Source: JANYGA01 sp043743145
GTDB taxonomy: Bacteria > Vulcanimicrobiota > Vulcanimicrobiia > Vulcanimicrobiales > Vulcanimicrobiaceae
Assembly (NCBI GenBank): GCA_043743145.1
Contig: JAYTXC010000104.1
Span: forward strand, 1 to 30,303
Direction: 5' to 3'
DNA: 30,303 bases
Shown here: positions 22,488 to 29,487 of the stretch, piece after piece
How the letters are laid out: the number at the start of each line of letters is the position of its first letter
How positions within the stretch are numbered: the stretch's first letter is position 1
Notes under the pieces: model-generated
The model's input: the letters and a program-made list of their open reading frames with translations, nothing else
Told to the model about the DNA's origin: nothing
Database searches by the model: none
Translations under genes and position numbers: made by a program

Positions 22488-23087
22488 ATGAGCGCCTTCG
22501 ACGACGAGTTCGGCCTTTTCGGCGATCCGGTTGCCGAAGATGACGAACGCACGTCCACGCTCGGCGCGCGTACGATTTCGACGGGTGAGACGATCATCGA
22601 TGAGATCGAACCCGAAGACGAGCGCCCGATCCGCAGGCGCGGTGGTCGCGAAGGCGGCAACGGCCCCCTCACGCCGCCGATGCCGGGCGTACCCGGCGCC
22701 GAACGCCGCCCGTTCCGGCGTCGCGAGCCCGTCAAGCGCGATCCGCTTCCCGATGAAATCGCACATCCGCGCGCGGTCGATTTGCTCACATTTCTCGCAA
22801 AGAAGCTCGTGAGTAAGCCCGATGCCGTGTACGTGGAACTCCATCCCGATCAACGCGGTGCGGTTCTCGAACTCGAAGTCGATCCCGACGACCTCGGCAA
22901 AGTCATCGGCCGCGGTGGTCGTGTCGCCCAAGCGCTGCGGACGATCGTCCGCGCCGGCGCCGAGGGCCGCGTGACCGTCGACATCGTCGATGGCGATGAC
23001 GATGACGACGACGATCTCGATGAACTCGATGCGCCCGTCGCGCCGCAGCACGCGACCGCGCACGACGACGCACCGGAATCATCCTAA
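22488..23087 (+). CDS. KH-domain RNA-binding protein (KhpA-like) with long tails
   Basis: 199 residues, starting 4 bases after rpsP. A normal KhpA has about 75-80 residues, which correspond to roughly 92-168 here: HPRAVDLLTFLAKKLVSKP, then VDPDDLGKVIGRGGRVAQAL, whose GxxG loop lies in the RNA-binding site, and VTVDIVDG. Added are an N-terminal tail of about 90 charged, Pro/Gly/Arg-rich residues and an acidic C-terminal tail with a run of Asp. Both tails look disordered. KhpA proteins bind mRNAs and sRNAs and often work with KhpB. The role here is inferred from the domain and the rpsP-rimM position. Confidence 0.88.
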   Translation: MSAFDDEFGLFGDPVAEDDERTSTLGARTISTGETIIDEIEPEDERPIRRRGGREGGNGPLTPPMPGVPGAERRPFRRREPVKRDPLPDEIAHPRAVDLLTFLAKKLVSKPDAVYVELHPDQRGAVLELEVDPDDLGKVIGRGGRVAQALRTIVRAGAEGRVTVDIVDGDDDDDDDLDELDAPVAPQHATAHDDAPESS

Positions 23088-23125
23088 CCGCTTACAACGA
23101 TAATCCCGTAGATCCGTCGACGTTC

Positions 23126-23632
23126 GTGAACGCAGCCAGGCGCGTCGCCCTCGGCAAACTCACGGGCGTCTTCGGCGTTCGCGGAGAGATAAAGTTTTTG
23201 CCGACCGCGTTCGGCGAGCACGCGTTCGACGCCGGAACGGTCGTCGCGGTGGGCTCGGCTTCCGGCGCCCGCGAATTACGCTGCGCGAGCGTGCGACGCC
23301 ACCACGAGCGGCTCTTGCTCGCCTTCGACGGCATTACGACACCCGAGGCTGCGCGCGAGATCGTCGGGGCGGAACTCTACGGTGAAGCGGGTGCGACCAA
23401 ACTCGGGCCGGGCGAGTTTCTCGATGCCGAACTCGTCGGGATGCACTTGGTCGATACGATGGGTCTCGACCTCGGAGAAGTGGTCGCGGTGCAGCATTTT
23501 CCCGCACAAGACTGTTTGGTCGTCGGAGCGCAACGCGCGCTCGTACCGATGGTAAAGGCCTTTATCAAACGTATCGATCCTGCGGAGCGAACGATTACCA
23601 CCGAGTTGCCTCCGGGCTTACTCGATGAATGA
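23126..23632 (+). CDS. rimM: 16S rRNA processing protein RimM
   Basis: 168 residues from a GTG. The N-terminal RimM domain has LGKLTGVFGVRGEIKF. The C-terminal PRC-barrel includes DAELVGMHLVDTMGLDLGEV and ends near LVPMVKAFIKRIDP and TTELPPGLLDE, as usual. It helps maturation of the 30S head with S19. Next would normally be trmD and rplS; instead the operon ends here, facing the convergent YihY-type gene one base away. No ribosome binding site is obvious. Confidence 0.93.
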   Translation: MNAARRVALGKLTGVFGVRGEIKFLPTAFGEHAFDAGTVVAVGSASGARELRCASVRRHHERLLLAFDGITTPEAAREIVGAELYGEAGATKLGPGEFLDAELVGMHLVDTMGLDLGEVVAVQHFPAQDCLVVGAQRALVPMVKAFIKRIDPAERTITTELPPGLLDE

Positions 23633-23633
23633 C

Positions 23634-24431
23634 CTATGAATGCTGCTCGGCCCACTGCGCGCTGAGCTGCGCGCCGAAGAGAAAGATCGACGCCATATAA
23701 TAGAACCAGACGAGCAGGAGTGCGAGCGCGGCGAGTGCGCCGTAAACGTGGCGAAAATCCACGTGTGAGGTGTAGATGGCGAATGCGACTTGGGCGATCT
23801 CCCAGGCGACCGTTACGAAGATGGCGCCGGGAATCGCGAAACCCGGGCCGACCTTTCGGTTTGGCAGGTAGGTGTAGAGCACGACGGCGATGACGAAAAT
23901 CAAGATGACGCCCGTGGCGTAGCCGACGACCTGTGTAAGGATTTCGGCGTGGCGGAACCCGCCGTAGGTCACGACGAACGTGATGCCCAGCGGCACGATC
24001 GTCGCGATGATAAAGAGGGTGCCGATGATCGGAAGCATGACGAGCGCGACCAAGATATCGGCGACGAACGGTCGGCCGTCGGGCACGCCGAGCGCGCGGT
24101 TGAGTGAATAGGCGAGGCCTTGGAAGAGATTCTTGCCCGACCATAGGAGCGCGACGACGGCGATCGCGCCGGAGAGCCCGCGGAACGCAACGATCTGGCT
24201 GATGTTTTCGTACAGCACGTCTTGGATGCCGGGTGCGACGCTCGCGATGAGCGCGCGCGTATCGGCCTCGCCCGCCTTACCGCCGAAGATCGACGCGAGT
24301 GCCGCGACGGTAAGAATGACGATCGGAAATACGGCGAAGACGGCGTTGAACGCAAGGGCTTGCGCGAAGAACGCACAGCCGTCGGCGGCGAAGCGATATC
24401 CCGCAGCTTTGAACACGGCAATCGTTCGCAC
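23634..24431 (-). CDS. YihY/virulence factor BrkB family membrane protein
   Basis: 265 residues from the GTG at 24429-24431. A frame runs on upstream for another 200 codons, but that stretch is Arg-rich antisense of the next gene. The family motifs AFNAVFAVFPIVILTVAAL, LWSGKNLFQGLAYSLNRA and a C-terminal YGALAALALLLVWFYYMAS are visible, with about six hydrophobic helices (near 25-45, 85-110, 130-155, 170-195, 205-225, 235-255). Members are inner-membrane proteins of uncertain function, once misnamed ribonuclease BN. The start is only 18 bp from the divergent gene, so the exact starts of both are uncertain. Confidence 0.85.
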   Translation of the reverse strand: MRTIAVFKAAGYRFAADGCAFFAQALAFNAVFAVFPIVILTVAALASIFGGKAGEADTRALIASVAPGIQDVLYENISQIVAFRGLSGAIAVVALLWSGKNLFQGLAYSLNRALGVPDGRPFVADILVALVMLPIIGTLFIIATIVPLGITFVVTYGGFRHAEILTQVVGYATGVILIFVIAVVLYTYLPNRKVGPGFAIPGAIFVTVAWEIAQVAFAIYTSHVDFRHVYGALAALALLLVWFYYMASIFLFGAQLSAQWAEQHS

Positions 24432-24449
24432 TATGCGTGGGGGCCGCGC

Positions 24450-24986
24450 GTGATCGCGGATGCCGTGGCCGATGCGATCGTAACGGTGGTTATCAACGGC
24501 CGTCGGATCGACGCGTCGGTTCCGGCGACGATCGTGCACGGCGTGACGATGGCACCGCTCGACCCGTTCGTGCGCGATCTCGCCGAACGCATCGATTGCA
24601 TCGGCGATGGTGCGAGCATTCGCATCTCGCGCGGTGCGCGCGAACTCATCGTGCGTCTCGGTCCCCAGAGCTGCGCGTCGCCGGGTGACGACCCTGCATG
24701 TTCCATCGCCACGTGTGTCCCCCCAAGCGTTGCGAGAATCCCGCTCGCGCCGCTCGCTCGCGCACTCGGTGCGAGTGTTGCGTACGACGCACGCGCGCGG
24801 ACGCTCTTTCTCTCGATCGTGCCAGGCGCAATCGCACCCTTCGCACCCGCGCCATACGTGCCGCCCGAGCCCGGCACGGTGTCGACATTCGCACCGACAT
24901 CCGTTCCGATGCCGCGACCGACGATTACGGGCATCCCGCGACCGCGCCGGACGCCCGTGCTCATCGAATCGCAACCGCGCACCTAA
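24450..24986 (+). CDS. Copper amine oxidase N-terminal-like (stalk) domain protein
   Basis: 178 residues from a GTG. Two halves of a domain resembling the copper-amine-oxidase N-terminal-like domain can be read: VVINGRRIDASVPATIVHGV followed by APLDPFVRDLAERIDC, and ARIPLAPLARALGASVAYDA followed by RARTLFLSIV. A Pro-rich C-terminal tail (about 125-178, PAPYVPPEPG and similar) follows. These domains are usually on exported proteins, but no signal peptide is seen from this start; the true start could be wrong or lost. Two Cys pairs (IDC/QSC, PACS/ATC) suggest oxidising surroundings. Function unknown. Confidence 0.65.
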   Translation: MIADAVADAIVTVVINGRRIDASVPATIVHGVTMAPLDPFVRDLAERIDCIGDGASIRISRGARELIVRLGPQSCASPGDDPACSIATCVPPSVARIPLAPLARALGASVAYDARARTLFLSIVPGAIAPFAPAPYVPPEPGTVSTFAPTSVPMPRPTITGIPRPRRTPVLIESQPRT

Positions 24987-25033
24987 AGCCGACGTTACCG
25001 GGACGTCGTGTCGCGTTCGCGAAATCGCTCGGC

Positions 25034-25906
25034 ATGGCACACATTGCATGGTATGGCTCGGGGCTCATGGGATCGGGATTCGTCGAAGCGCTCTGCAAGC
25101 GCGGCGAATCGGTCACGGTGTGGAATCGCACGTTTGCGAAAGCGAAATCCCTCGAGCGCTTCGGCGCGCGCGCGTCCGAAGACCCATGTGAAGCCTTGCG
25201 CGGCGCACAGCGGATTCATTTCATGCTCAATGACGATGCGTCGGTCGATGCGATGCTCGATACGATCATCGATGCGATCGAGCCGGGTACGATCGTCGTG
25301 GATCACACGACGGTCGCGCCACATCCGACGATCGCGCGATTCACGCGAATGCGCGAGCGTGGCATCGCGTTCGTACACGCACCGGTCTTCATGGGACCCG
25401 CGGCCGCGCGAGATGCTGCAGGCATGATGATGGTCGCAGGATCGCAGGCCGACTACGATCGCGTGCGCGCCGATCTCGAAAAGATGACGGGCCACCTCTG
25501 GTTCGTCGGCGAGCGCTCTGAAAAAGCTGCAGCACTGAAGCTTGCGGGCAACGAGATGTTGTTTTTCATTGCGGCGGGTCTCGCCGATGCGTTCGCGACG
25601 GCGGGCGGTGCGGGACTGAGCGCGCGCGAGACGCTCGAACTCTTCGAACATTTCAAGCCGACGGCGGCGATCGAACTTCGCGGAAAGATGATGGCCGATG
25701 GCGATTTCTTGCCGCGCTTCGAACTCACGATGGCGCGCAAAGATGCGCGGCTGATGACCGAGACGGCGGCCGCCGGTGGGCTCACATTGCACGCGCTTCC
25801 CGCGATCGTCGCGCGGATGGACTCGCTCATCGCTGCGGGTCATGGGAGCGACGATCTCGCGATTCTCGGTATCGATACGGCGCCTGTTGCCGGTGCAAAG
25901 GCGTAG
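25034..25906 (+). CDS. NAD(P)-dependent beta-hydroxyacid dehydrogenase
   Basis: 290 residues, the usual size for the 3-hydroxyisobutyrate dehydrogenase/6-phosphogluconate-type family. The Rossmann motif is at the very start (IAWYGSGLMGSGF), followed by VWNRTFAKA, VDHTTVAP, the substrate loop FMGPAAARDAAGMMMVAG and the catalytic Lys in AALKLAGNEM. Members oxidise beta-hydroxyacids such as 3-hydroxyisobutyrate, tartronate semialdehyde or glyoxylate; the substrate here cannot be told. It starts at MAHIAWYG; an upstream in-frame GTG is less likely. It is followed 4 bp later by a MaoC-type hydratase, so the pair may act on a CoA- or acid-linked pathway. Confidence 0.85.
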   Translation: MAHIAWYGSGLMGSGFVEALCKRGESVTVWNRTFAKAKSLERFGARASEDPCEALRGAQRIHFMLNDDASVDAMLDTIIDAIEPGTIVVDHTTVAPHPTIARFTRMRERGIAFVHAPVFMGPAAARDAAGMMMVAGSQADYDRVRADLEKMTGHLWFVGERSEKAAALKLAGNEMLFFIAAGLADAFATAGGAGLSARETLELFEHFKPTAAIELRGKMMADGDFLPRFELTMARKDARLMTETAAAGGLTLHALPAIVARMDSLIAAGHGSDDLAILGIDTAPVAGAKA

Positions 25907-25910
25907 GGCG

Positions 25911-26354
25911 ATGTTGTATTTCGAAGATTTCCCGATCGGTCAGCGCCGCGAGTTCGGAACGTGCAGTGTCACCGAAGATGAGATCGTCCGCTTCGCACGC
26001 GATTTCGATCCGCAACTCTTTCACGTCGATACAGCGGCGGCCGAAGCATCGATCTTCGGTGGTATCATCGCGAGCGGCTGGCATACGTGCTCGATTGCGA
26101 TGCGCCTCATCTGCGATGGCTTTTTGCTCGATTCGGTGAGCTTGGGTTCGCCCGGTGTCGACGAAATTCGCTGGAAGAAACCCGTTCGGCCGGGCGACGC
26201 GCTCACGCTTTTCGGCACGACGATGATCGCGAAAGCGTCGATGAGTAAGCCCGATCGTGGCGTGCTGACCAATATGATGGAACTCGTCAACCAAAACGGC
26301 GAGACCGCGATGACGATGATGGCGATGACGATGATCGGGCGCCGCCCGGCGTAA
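25911..26354 (+). CDS. MaoC-type (R)-enoyl-CoA hydratase-like protein
   Basis: 147 residues, a single hot-dog domain. The hydratase-2 motif with its Asp/His dyad is in RDFDPQLFHVD, followed by FGGIIASGWHT and VDEIRWKKPVRPGD. Such enzymes hydrate trans-2-enoyl-CoA to (R)-3-hydroxyacyl-CoA or act on mesaconyl-type substrates. It is cotranscribed with the dehydrogenase (4-bp gap). The ending is Met-rich (TAMTMMAMTMIG). Confidence 0.88.
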   Translation: MLYFEDFPIGQRREFGTCSVTEDEIVRFARDFDPQLFHVDTAAAEASIFGGIIASGWHTCSIAMRLICDGFLLDSVSLGSPGVDEIRWKKPVRPGDALTLFGTTMIAKASMSKPDRGVLTNMMELVNQNGETAMTMMAMTMIGRRPA

Positions 26355-26359
26355 GCAAT

Positions 26360-26380
26360 TCGCGATGGCCGCTATCGCGA
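26360..26380 (+). terminator. Stem-loop after the MaoC gene
   Basis: TCGCGAT, loop GGCCGCT, ATCGCGA is a perfect 7-bp stem five bases after the stop. No U-run follows, so it is a weak terminator candidate separating this operon from the sulfur module. Confidence 0.35.
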
Positions 26381-26465
26381 GATCGAGGATGCGTGTCAGA
26401 GTGCCTTCGGGATCGGTCGCGAAGACGAACACGTTTCGTACTCATCGTCGCTTGCGAGGATTCGC

Positions 26466-26894
26466 TTGGATCACTTTACACCCGGCTCCGCACTCATCGG
26501 TGGCTTGCTCATCGGCGTCGCGACACTCGTCTATCTCGTGCTAACGGGCCGATACGCCGGGATTAGCGGCATCGTCCGTGGCGTCGCTTTCGCGGAACCC
26601 GATCGCGCGATGGACGGCCTCTTTACTGCGGGACTGGTGATTGCGGGCGCGATCTGGACGCTCGTGGCACATCCGGCGCCCGTCGCTCCCATCACGGGCG
26701 CGGCACTCGCGCTCGTCGCCGTCGGCGGGGTTTTCGTCGGGTTCGGAACGTCGCTCGGCAACGGTTGTACCAGCGGGCACGGGGTCTGCGGTCTCGGACG
26801 GTTGTCGACGCGTTCGCTCTCCGCCGTTCTCGTCTTCATCGCAACGGGCATCATGACGGTCTTCGCCGTGCATCATTATGGCGGCATTCGTTAA
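26466..26894 (+). CDS. YeeE/YedE sulfur transporter, N-terminal half protein
   Basis: 142 residues from a TTG with GAGGA upstream. It is a membrane protein with about four hydrophobic segments. The family's key motif is present: FGTSLGNGCTSGHGVCGLGR with its conserved Cys residues. YeeE/YedE proteins (TsuA type) take up thiosulfate or related sulfur compounds through persulfide-like contacts with these Cys. In this split arrangement a second gene supplies the other half; its ATG overlaps this stop by one base. Confidence 0.9.
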   Translation: MDHFTPGSALIGGLLIGVATLVYLVLTGRYAGISGIVRGVAFAEPDRAMDGLFTAGLVIAGAIWTLVAHPAPVAPITGAALALVAVGGVFVGFGTSLGNGCTSGHGVCGLGRLSTRSLSAVLVFIATGIMTVFAVHHYGGIR

Positions 26895-27352
26895 TGGCTA
26901 AACGATTGAGCGCGCTCGGGTGCGGTTTCCTCTTTGGCCTCGGGCTCGCGATCTCGCAGATGGCGATTCCCGCAAAGGTGCTCGGCTTTCTAGACATTTT
27001 CGGAAACTGGGATCCGAGTCTGCTCTTCGTGCTCGGCGGAGCGGTCGCCGTGACGGTCGTCGGCTTTCGCTTCGTGCCGAAGATGTCGCAACCGATCTTC
27101 GATGTTGCCTTCGAAGCGTCTCCCGCCGGGCGTATCGACAGACGCCTCCTTGTCGGTGCGGGGATATTCGGAATTGGGTGGGGCCTCTCGGGCTACTGTC
27201 CGGGCCCGGGAATCGTGTCGCTCGGACGGCTCGCACCCGACGCGTTCCTTTTCGTCGGTACGTTTCTCGTCGGATCGTGGCTCCATCGCCAATTCGCCGC
27301 GCCGTATGCGTTACCGGCACCGTCGTCGTTACCGTCGGTCGGCGATTCTTAA
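26894..27352 (+). CDS. YeeE/YedE sulfur transporter, C-terminal half protein (DUF6691 type)
   Basis: 152 residues with about four hydrophobic helices. The N-terminus GCGFLFGLGLAISQM and the motif GWGLSGYCPGPGIVSLG (one conserved Cys) correspond to the second repeat of YeeE/YedE. The two genes are co-translated (TAATG) and the products presumably form one transporter in the inner membrane. The stop codon overlaps the end of the convergent LysR gene. Confidence 0.9.
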   Translation: MAKRLSALGCGFLFGLGLAISQMAIPAKVLGFLDIFGNWDPSLLFVLGGAVAVTVVGFRFVPKMSQPIFDVAFEASPAGRIDRRLLVGAGIFGIGWGLSGYCPGPGIVSLGRLAPDAFLFVGTFLVGSWLHRQFAAPYALPAPSSLPSVGDS

Positions 27353-28269
27353 GGGACGGTAACGTTTTCCTGGAGCCACGTCTCGAACGTGGCGAGGGCG
27401 GCGGATGGGGCGCGTCCTTCGGTCGCGACGAAGGCGAGGGTTCGGGTGAGGTCGACATCGTCGATCCCGATCATCGCGATCGGCGTATTGGGTATCCATT
27501 TCAGCGCAACGCGCTCGGGGAGAAACGTGAGCCCGATGCCCGCTTCGACGCAGCGTATGAGCGCGTCGTTGCTCGTGAGTTCGAGTCGCACGTCGAGTGC
27601 GTCGAAGCGTTCGCCCAAGCGTTCTTCGAGGATCGCACGTACGCCCGATCCCGATTCGAACATCACGAACGCTTCGCTCGCGCACGCGCGGAATGGAATC
27701 GACGCGCGCGTCGCGAGCGGATGAGCGGCAGGAACGACGAGGGCGAGACGATCGTTCACGAGCGGGCTCACACGGAGCGACTTGCCGCCGATCGGGAGGG
27801 CGACGAGTGCGCCATCGATATCGTCGGCCGCGAGATGCATCTCAGCGTCGTGCCGATTACCCGCGGCGATATCGAGTCTGATATCGGGGTGTGCGCGCGT
27901 AAATCCGGCTACGATCGTTGCGAGAATCGTATCGGAGACGGTCCGCGTCGATGCGATGACGATGTGGCCCGCGATCTTGGCTGAGGCATCGTCGATCTCG
28001 CGCTCGAGATCGTCGACCATCGCGAGCACTTCGCGCGCGCGTCGGTAAAAGATGACGCCGGCTGCCGTGAGTTTCCAGCGCCCGTGAACGCGTTCGAGGA
28101 GCGGTGTCGCGGCGGCGCGTCCGAGTTGCGTCATCTGCATCGAAACGGCCGATTGCGCGATAAAAAGTGACCGCGCGGCAGCCGAAATATTCCCAAGATC
28201 GGCGACACGTATGAACGTCTCGAGCAGCGTGCAGTCTAAGACCGATCGCATCGCGCGTGATTTTCTCAT
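27349..28269 (-). CDS. LysR-family transcriptional regulator
   Basis: 306 residues (300 if the second ATG at 28251 is used). The N-terminal winged HTH is at about 12-70: FIRVADLGNISAAARSLF and IAQSAVSMQMTQLG. The rest is a periplasmic-binding-like effector domain. It is divergent from the TauE/SafE gene, with a 114-bp gap holding a perfect 16-bp palindrome, and convergent with the YeeE/YedE pair. By position it is the likely regulator of the sulfur genes, perhaps sensing a sulfur compound; the effector is unknown. Confidence 0.93.
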   Translation of the reverse strand: MRKSRAMRSVLDCTLLETFIRVADLGNISAAARSLFIAQSAVSMQMTQLGRAAATPLLERVHGRWKLTAAGVIFYRRAREVLAMVDDLEREIDDASAKIAGHIVIASTRTVSDTILATIVAGFTRAHPDIRLDIAAGNRHDAEMHLAADDIDGALVALPIGGKSLRVSPLVNDRLALVVPAAHPLATRASIPFRACASEAFVMFESGSGVRAILEERLGERFDALDVRLELTSNDALIRCVEAGIGLTFLPERVALKWIPNTPIAMIGIDDVDLTRTLAFVATEGRAPSAALATFETWLQENVTVP

Positions 28270-28307
28270 ATCGCCACATCCGCGTTCGCGCGCCGACTTC
28301 CTCGGCG

Positions 28308-28323
28308 TGGTCGATATCGACCA
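28308..28323. promoter_or_regulatory. Palindromic operator candidate between lysR and tauE-like gene
   Basis: TGGTCGATATCGACCA is a perfect 16-bp palindrome, 39 bases upstream of the lysR-type start and 61 before the tauE-type start. Location and symmetry fit a dimeric regulator site; LysR proteins often bind such sites in divergent promoters. Confidence 0.55.
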
Positions 28324-28383
28324 TCATCTCTGACGATAGCGTGCGGCTATGCGCGCCCGCACGCCCGGGCGTATGATCGGCCC

Positions 28384-29142
28384 ATGAACCTTTCGGGCGA
28401 TTTGGGCCTCGGGCTCGTCATCGGGCTCGCTCTCGGCCTCACGGGCGGCGGCGGCTCGATCATCACGCTCCCGTTGCTCGTGTACGTCGTGGGCGAGGGC
28501 GTGCATCCCGCAATTGCGACGTCACTTGCAATCGTCGGTGCGATCGCGGCGCAAAGCGCTGCGGCCCAGCGCGCACTCGTGCGGTGGAAGATGGGTGCGA
28601 TCCTCGGCGCGTTCGGGCTTCTCGGCGCGGTACCGGGCTCGCTGCTCTCGCGCTTGGTTCCGGGAAATGTGTTGCTCATGCTCTTTGCAGCGACGATGCT
28701 CGTTGCTGCGGCCGCGATGTTCCGCGGGCGCGGAACGGCCGATAGTTCCGCGCCCGCGCCGAAGCCACTGATCGTCGTTGCGTCGGGCTTCGGTCTCGGC
28801 TTCCTGACGGGCTTTCTCGGCGTCGGTGGTGGCTTCTTGATCGTTCCGACGCTGGTCTTTCTCCTCGGCGTCCCGATGCGTAACGCGATCGCGACGTCGC
28901 TCTTCGTGATCGCGCTCAATAGCGCGTCGAGTCTGGTCGCGCACGCCTCGGATGGCGCGATCGATTGGTCCATCGCGGCGCTCTTCGTGATCGGTGGGAT
29001 CGCGGGGAATTTCGCGGGCGTTGCGATCGGGAACCGCCTCGCACAGCAACAGCTCAAGCAAATCTTTGCCGTGTTCGTGATGGGCGTCGGGCTCTTCGTC
29101 GGCGCGAGCGCATCGGGCGTCTTTCCAATTCACGTAAAGTAA
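28384..29142 (+). CDS. TauE/SafE-family sulfite/organosulfonate exporter-like permease
   Basis: 252 residues with about eight hydrophobic helices arranged as two repeats. Each repeat starts with a Gly-rich motif: LALGLTGGGGSIITLPLLV and GFLTGFLGVGGGFLIVPTLV, with PxxxAIATSL following in both. The family exports sulfite, sulfoacetate or similar anions. It is followed 4 bases later by the rhodanese gene. In sulfide-oxidation clusters a TauE-type protein commonly removes the sulfite made by persulfide dioxygenase. Confidence 0.92.
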   Translation: MNLSGDLGLGLVIGLALGLTGGGGSIITLPLLVYVVGEGVHPAIATSLAIVGAIAAQSAAAQRALVRWKMGAILGAFGLLGAVPGSLLSRLVPGNVLLMLFAATMLVAAAAMFRGRGTADSSAPAPKPLIVVASGFGLGFLTGFLGVGGGFLIVPTLVFLLGVPMRNAIATSLFVIALNSASSLVAHASDGAIDWSIAALFVIGGIAGNFAGVAIGNRLAQQQLKQIFAVFVMGVGLFVGASASGVFPIHVK

Positions 29143-29146
29143 GGGA

Positions 29147-29479
29147 ATGAATCAGATCATGAACGTTACCTGTTTGGAAGCCTCCGAACGCGCGAGTTTG
29201 GGCGCACTTATCGTCGACGTTCGCGACGACGATGAATTCGCGGAAGTCCACGTCGCGGGTTCGTTCCACGTTCCACTTCCCGAAATCGAAATGCGTATCG
29301 CCGAAATCCCGACGGATCGCGACGTGTTGCTCTTTTGCCGATCGGGTCGCCGCAGCGAAAAAGCGCGCGAGTTGCTCGAGCAATCCCACAGCTTCTCTAA
29401 CGTCTTTAACGTCGACGGCGGGATCATCGCCTGGGACGAAGCGGGTCTTCCTCTCAATCGTAACGCGAACCACGCGTAG
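29147..29479 (+). CDS. Rhodanese-domain sulfurtransferase
   Basis: 110 residues, a single rhodanese domain. It has LIVDVRDDDEFAEVHVAGS, the catalytic Cys loop LLFCRSGRRS and the ending NVDGGIIAWDEAGLPL. It moves sulfane sulfur between thiols, for instance between persulfides and thiosulfate. A second ATG at 29159 is an alternative start, slightly better placed relative to AAGGGA. It is cytoplasmic and encoded between the exporter and the dioxygenase-like gene. Confidence 0.93.
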   Translation: MNQIMNVTCLEASERASLGALIVDVRDDDEFAEVHVAGSFHVPLPEIEMRIAEIPTDRDVLLFCRSGRRSEKARELLEQSHSFSNVFNVDGGIIAWDEAGLPLNRNANHA

Positions 29480-29487
29480 GAGTCATC

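Noticed and set aside
23634..25049. A 471-codon reading of the YihY-type gene
   Set aside because: The first 200 codons are Arg/Ala-rich antisense of the stalk-domain gene. Family similarity starts near the GTG at 24431.
25827..26432. Minus-strand frame opposite the MaoC gene, beginning MFVFATDPEG
   Set aside because: The first 25 codons look protein-like, but the rest is His/Arg-rich antisense of a clear MaoC gene.
26920..27984. A 354-codon plus-strand frame across the YeeE/YedE and LysR genes
   Set aside because: It is out of frame with one well-supported gene and antisense to another, and its composition is Arg/Asp-rich as in shadow frames.
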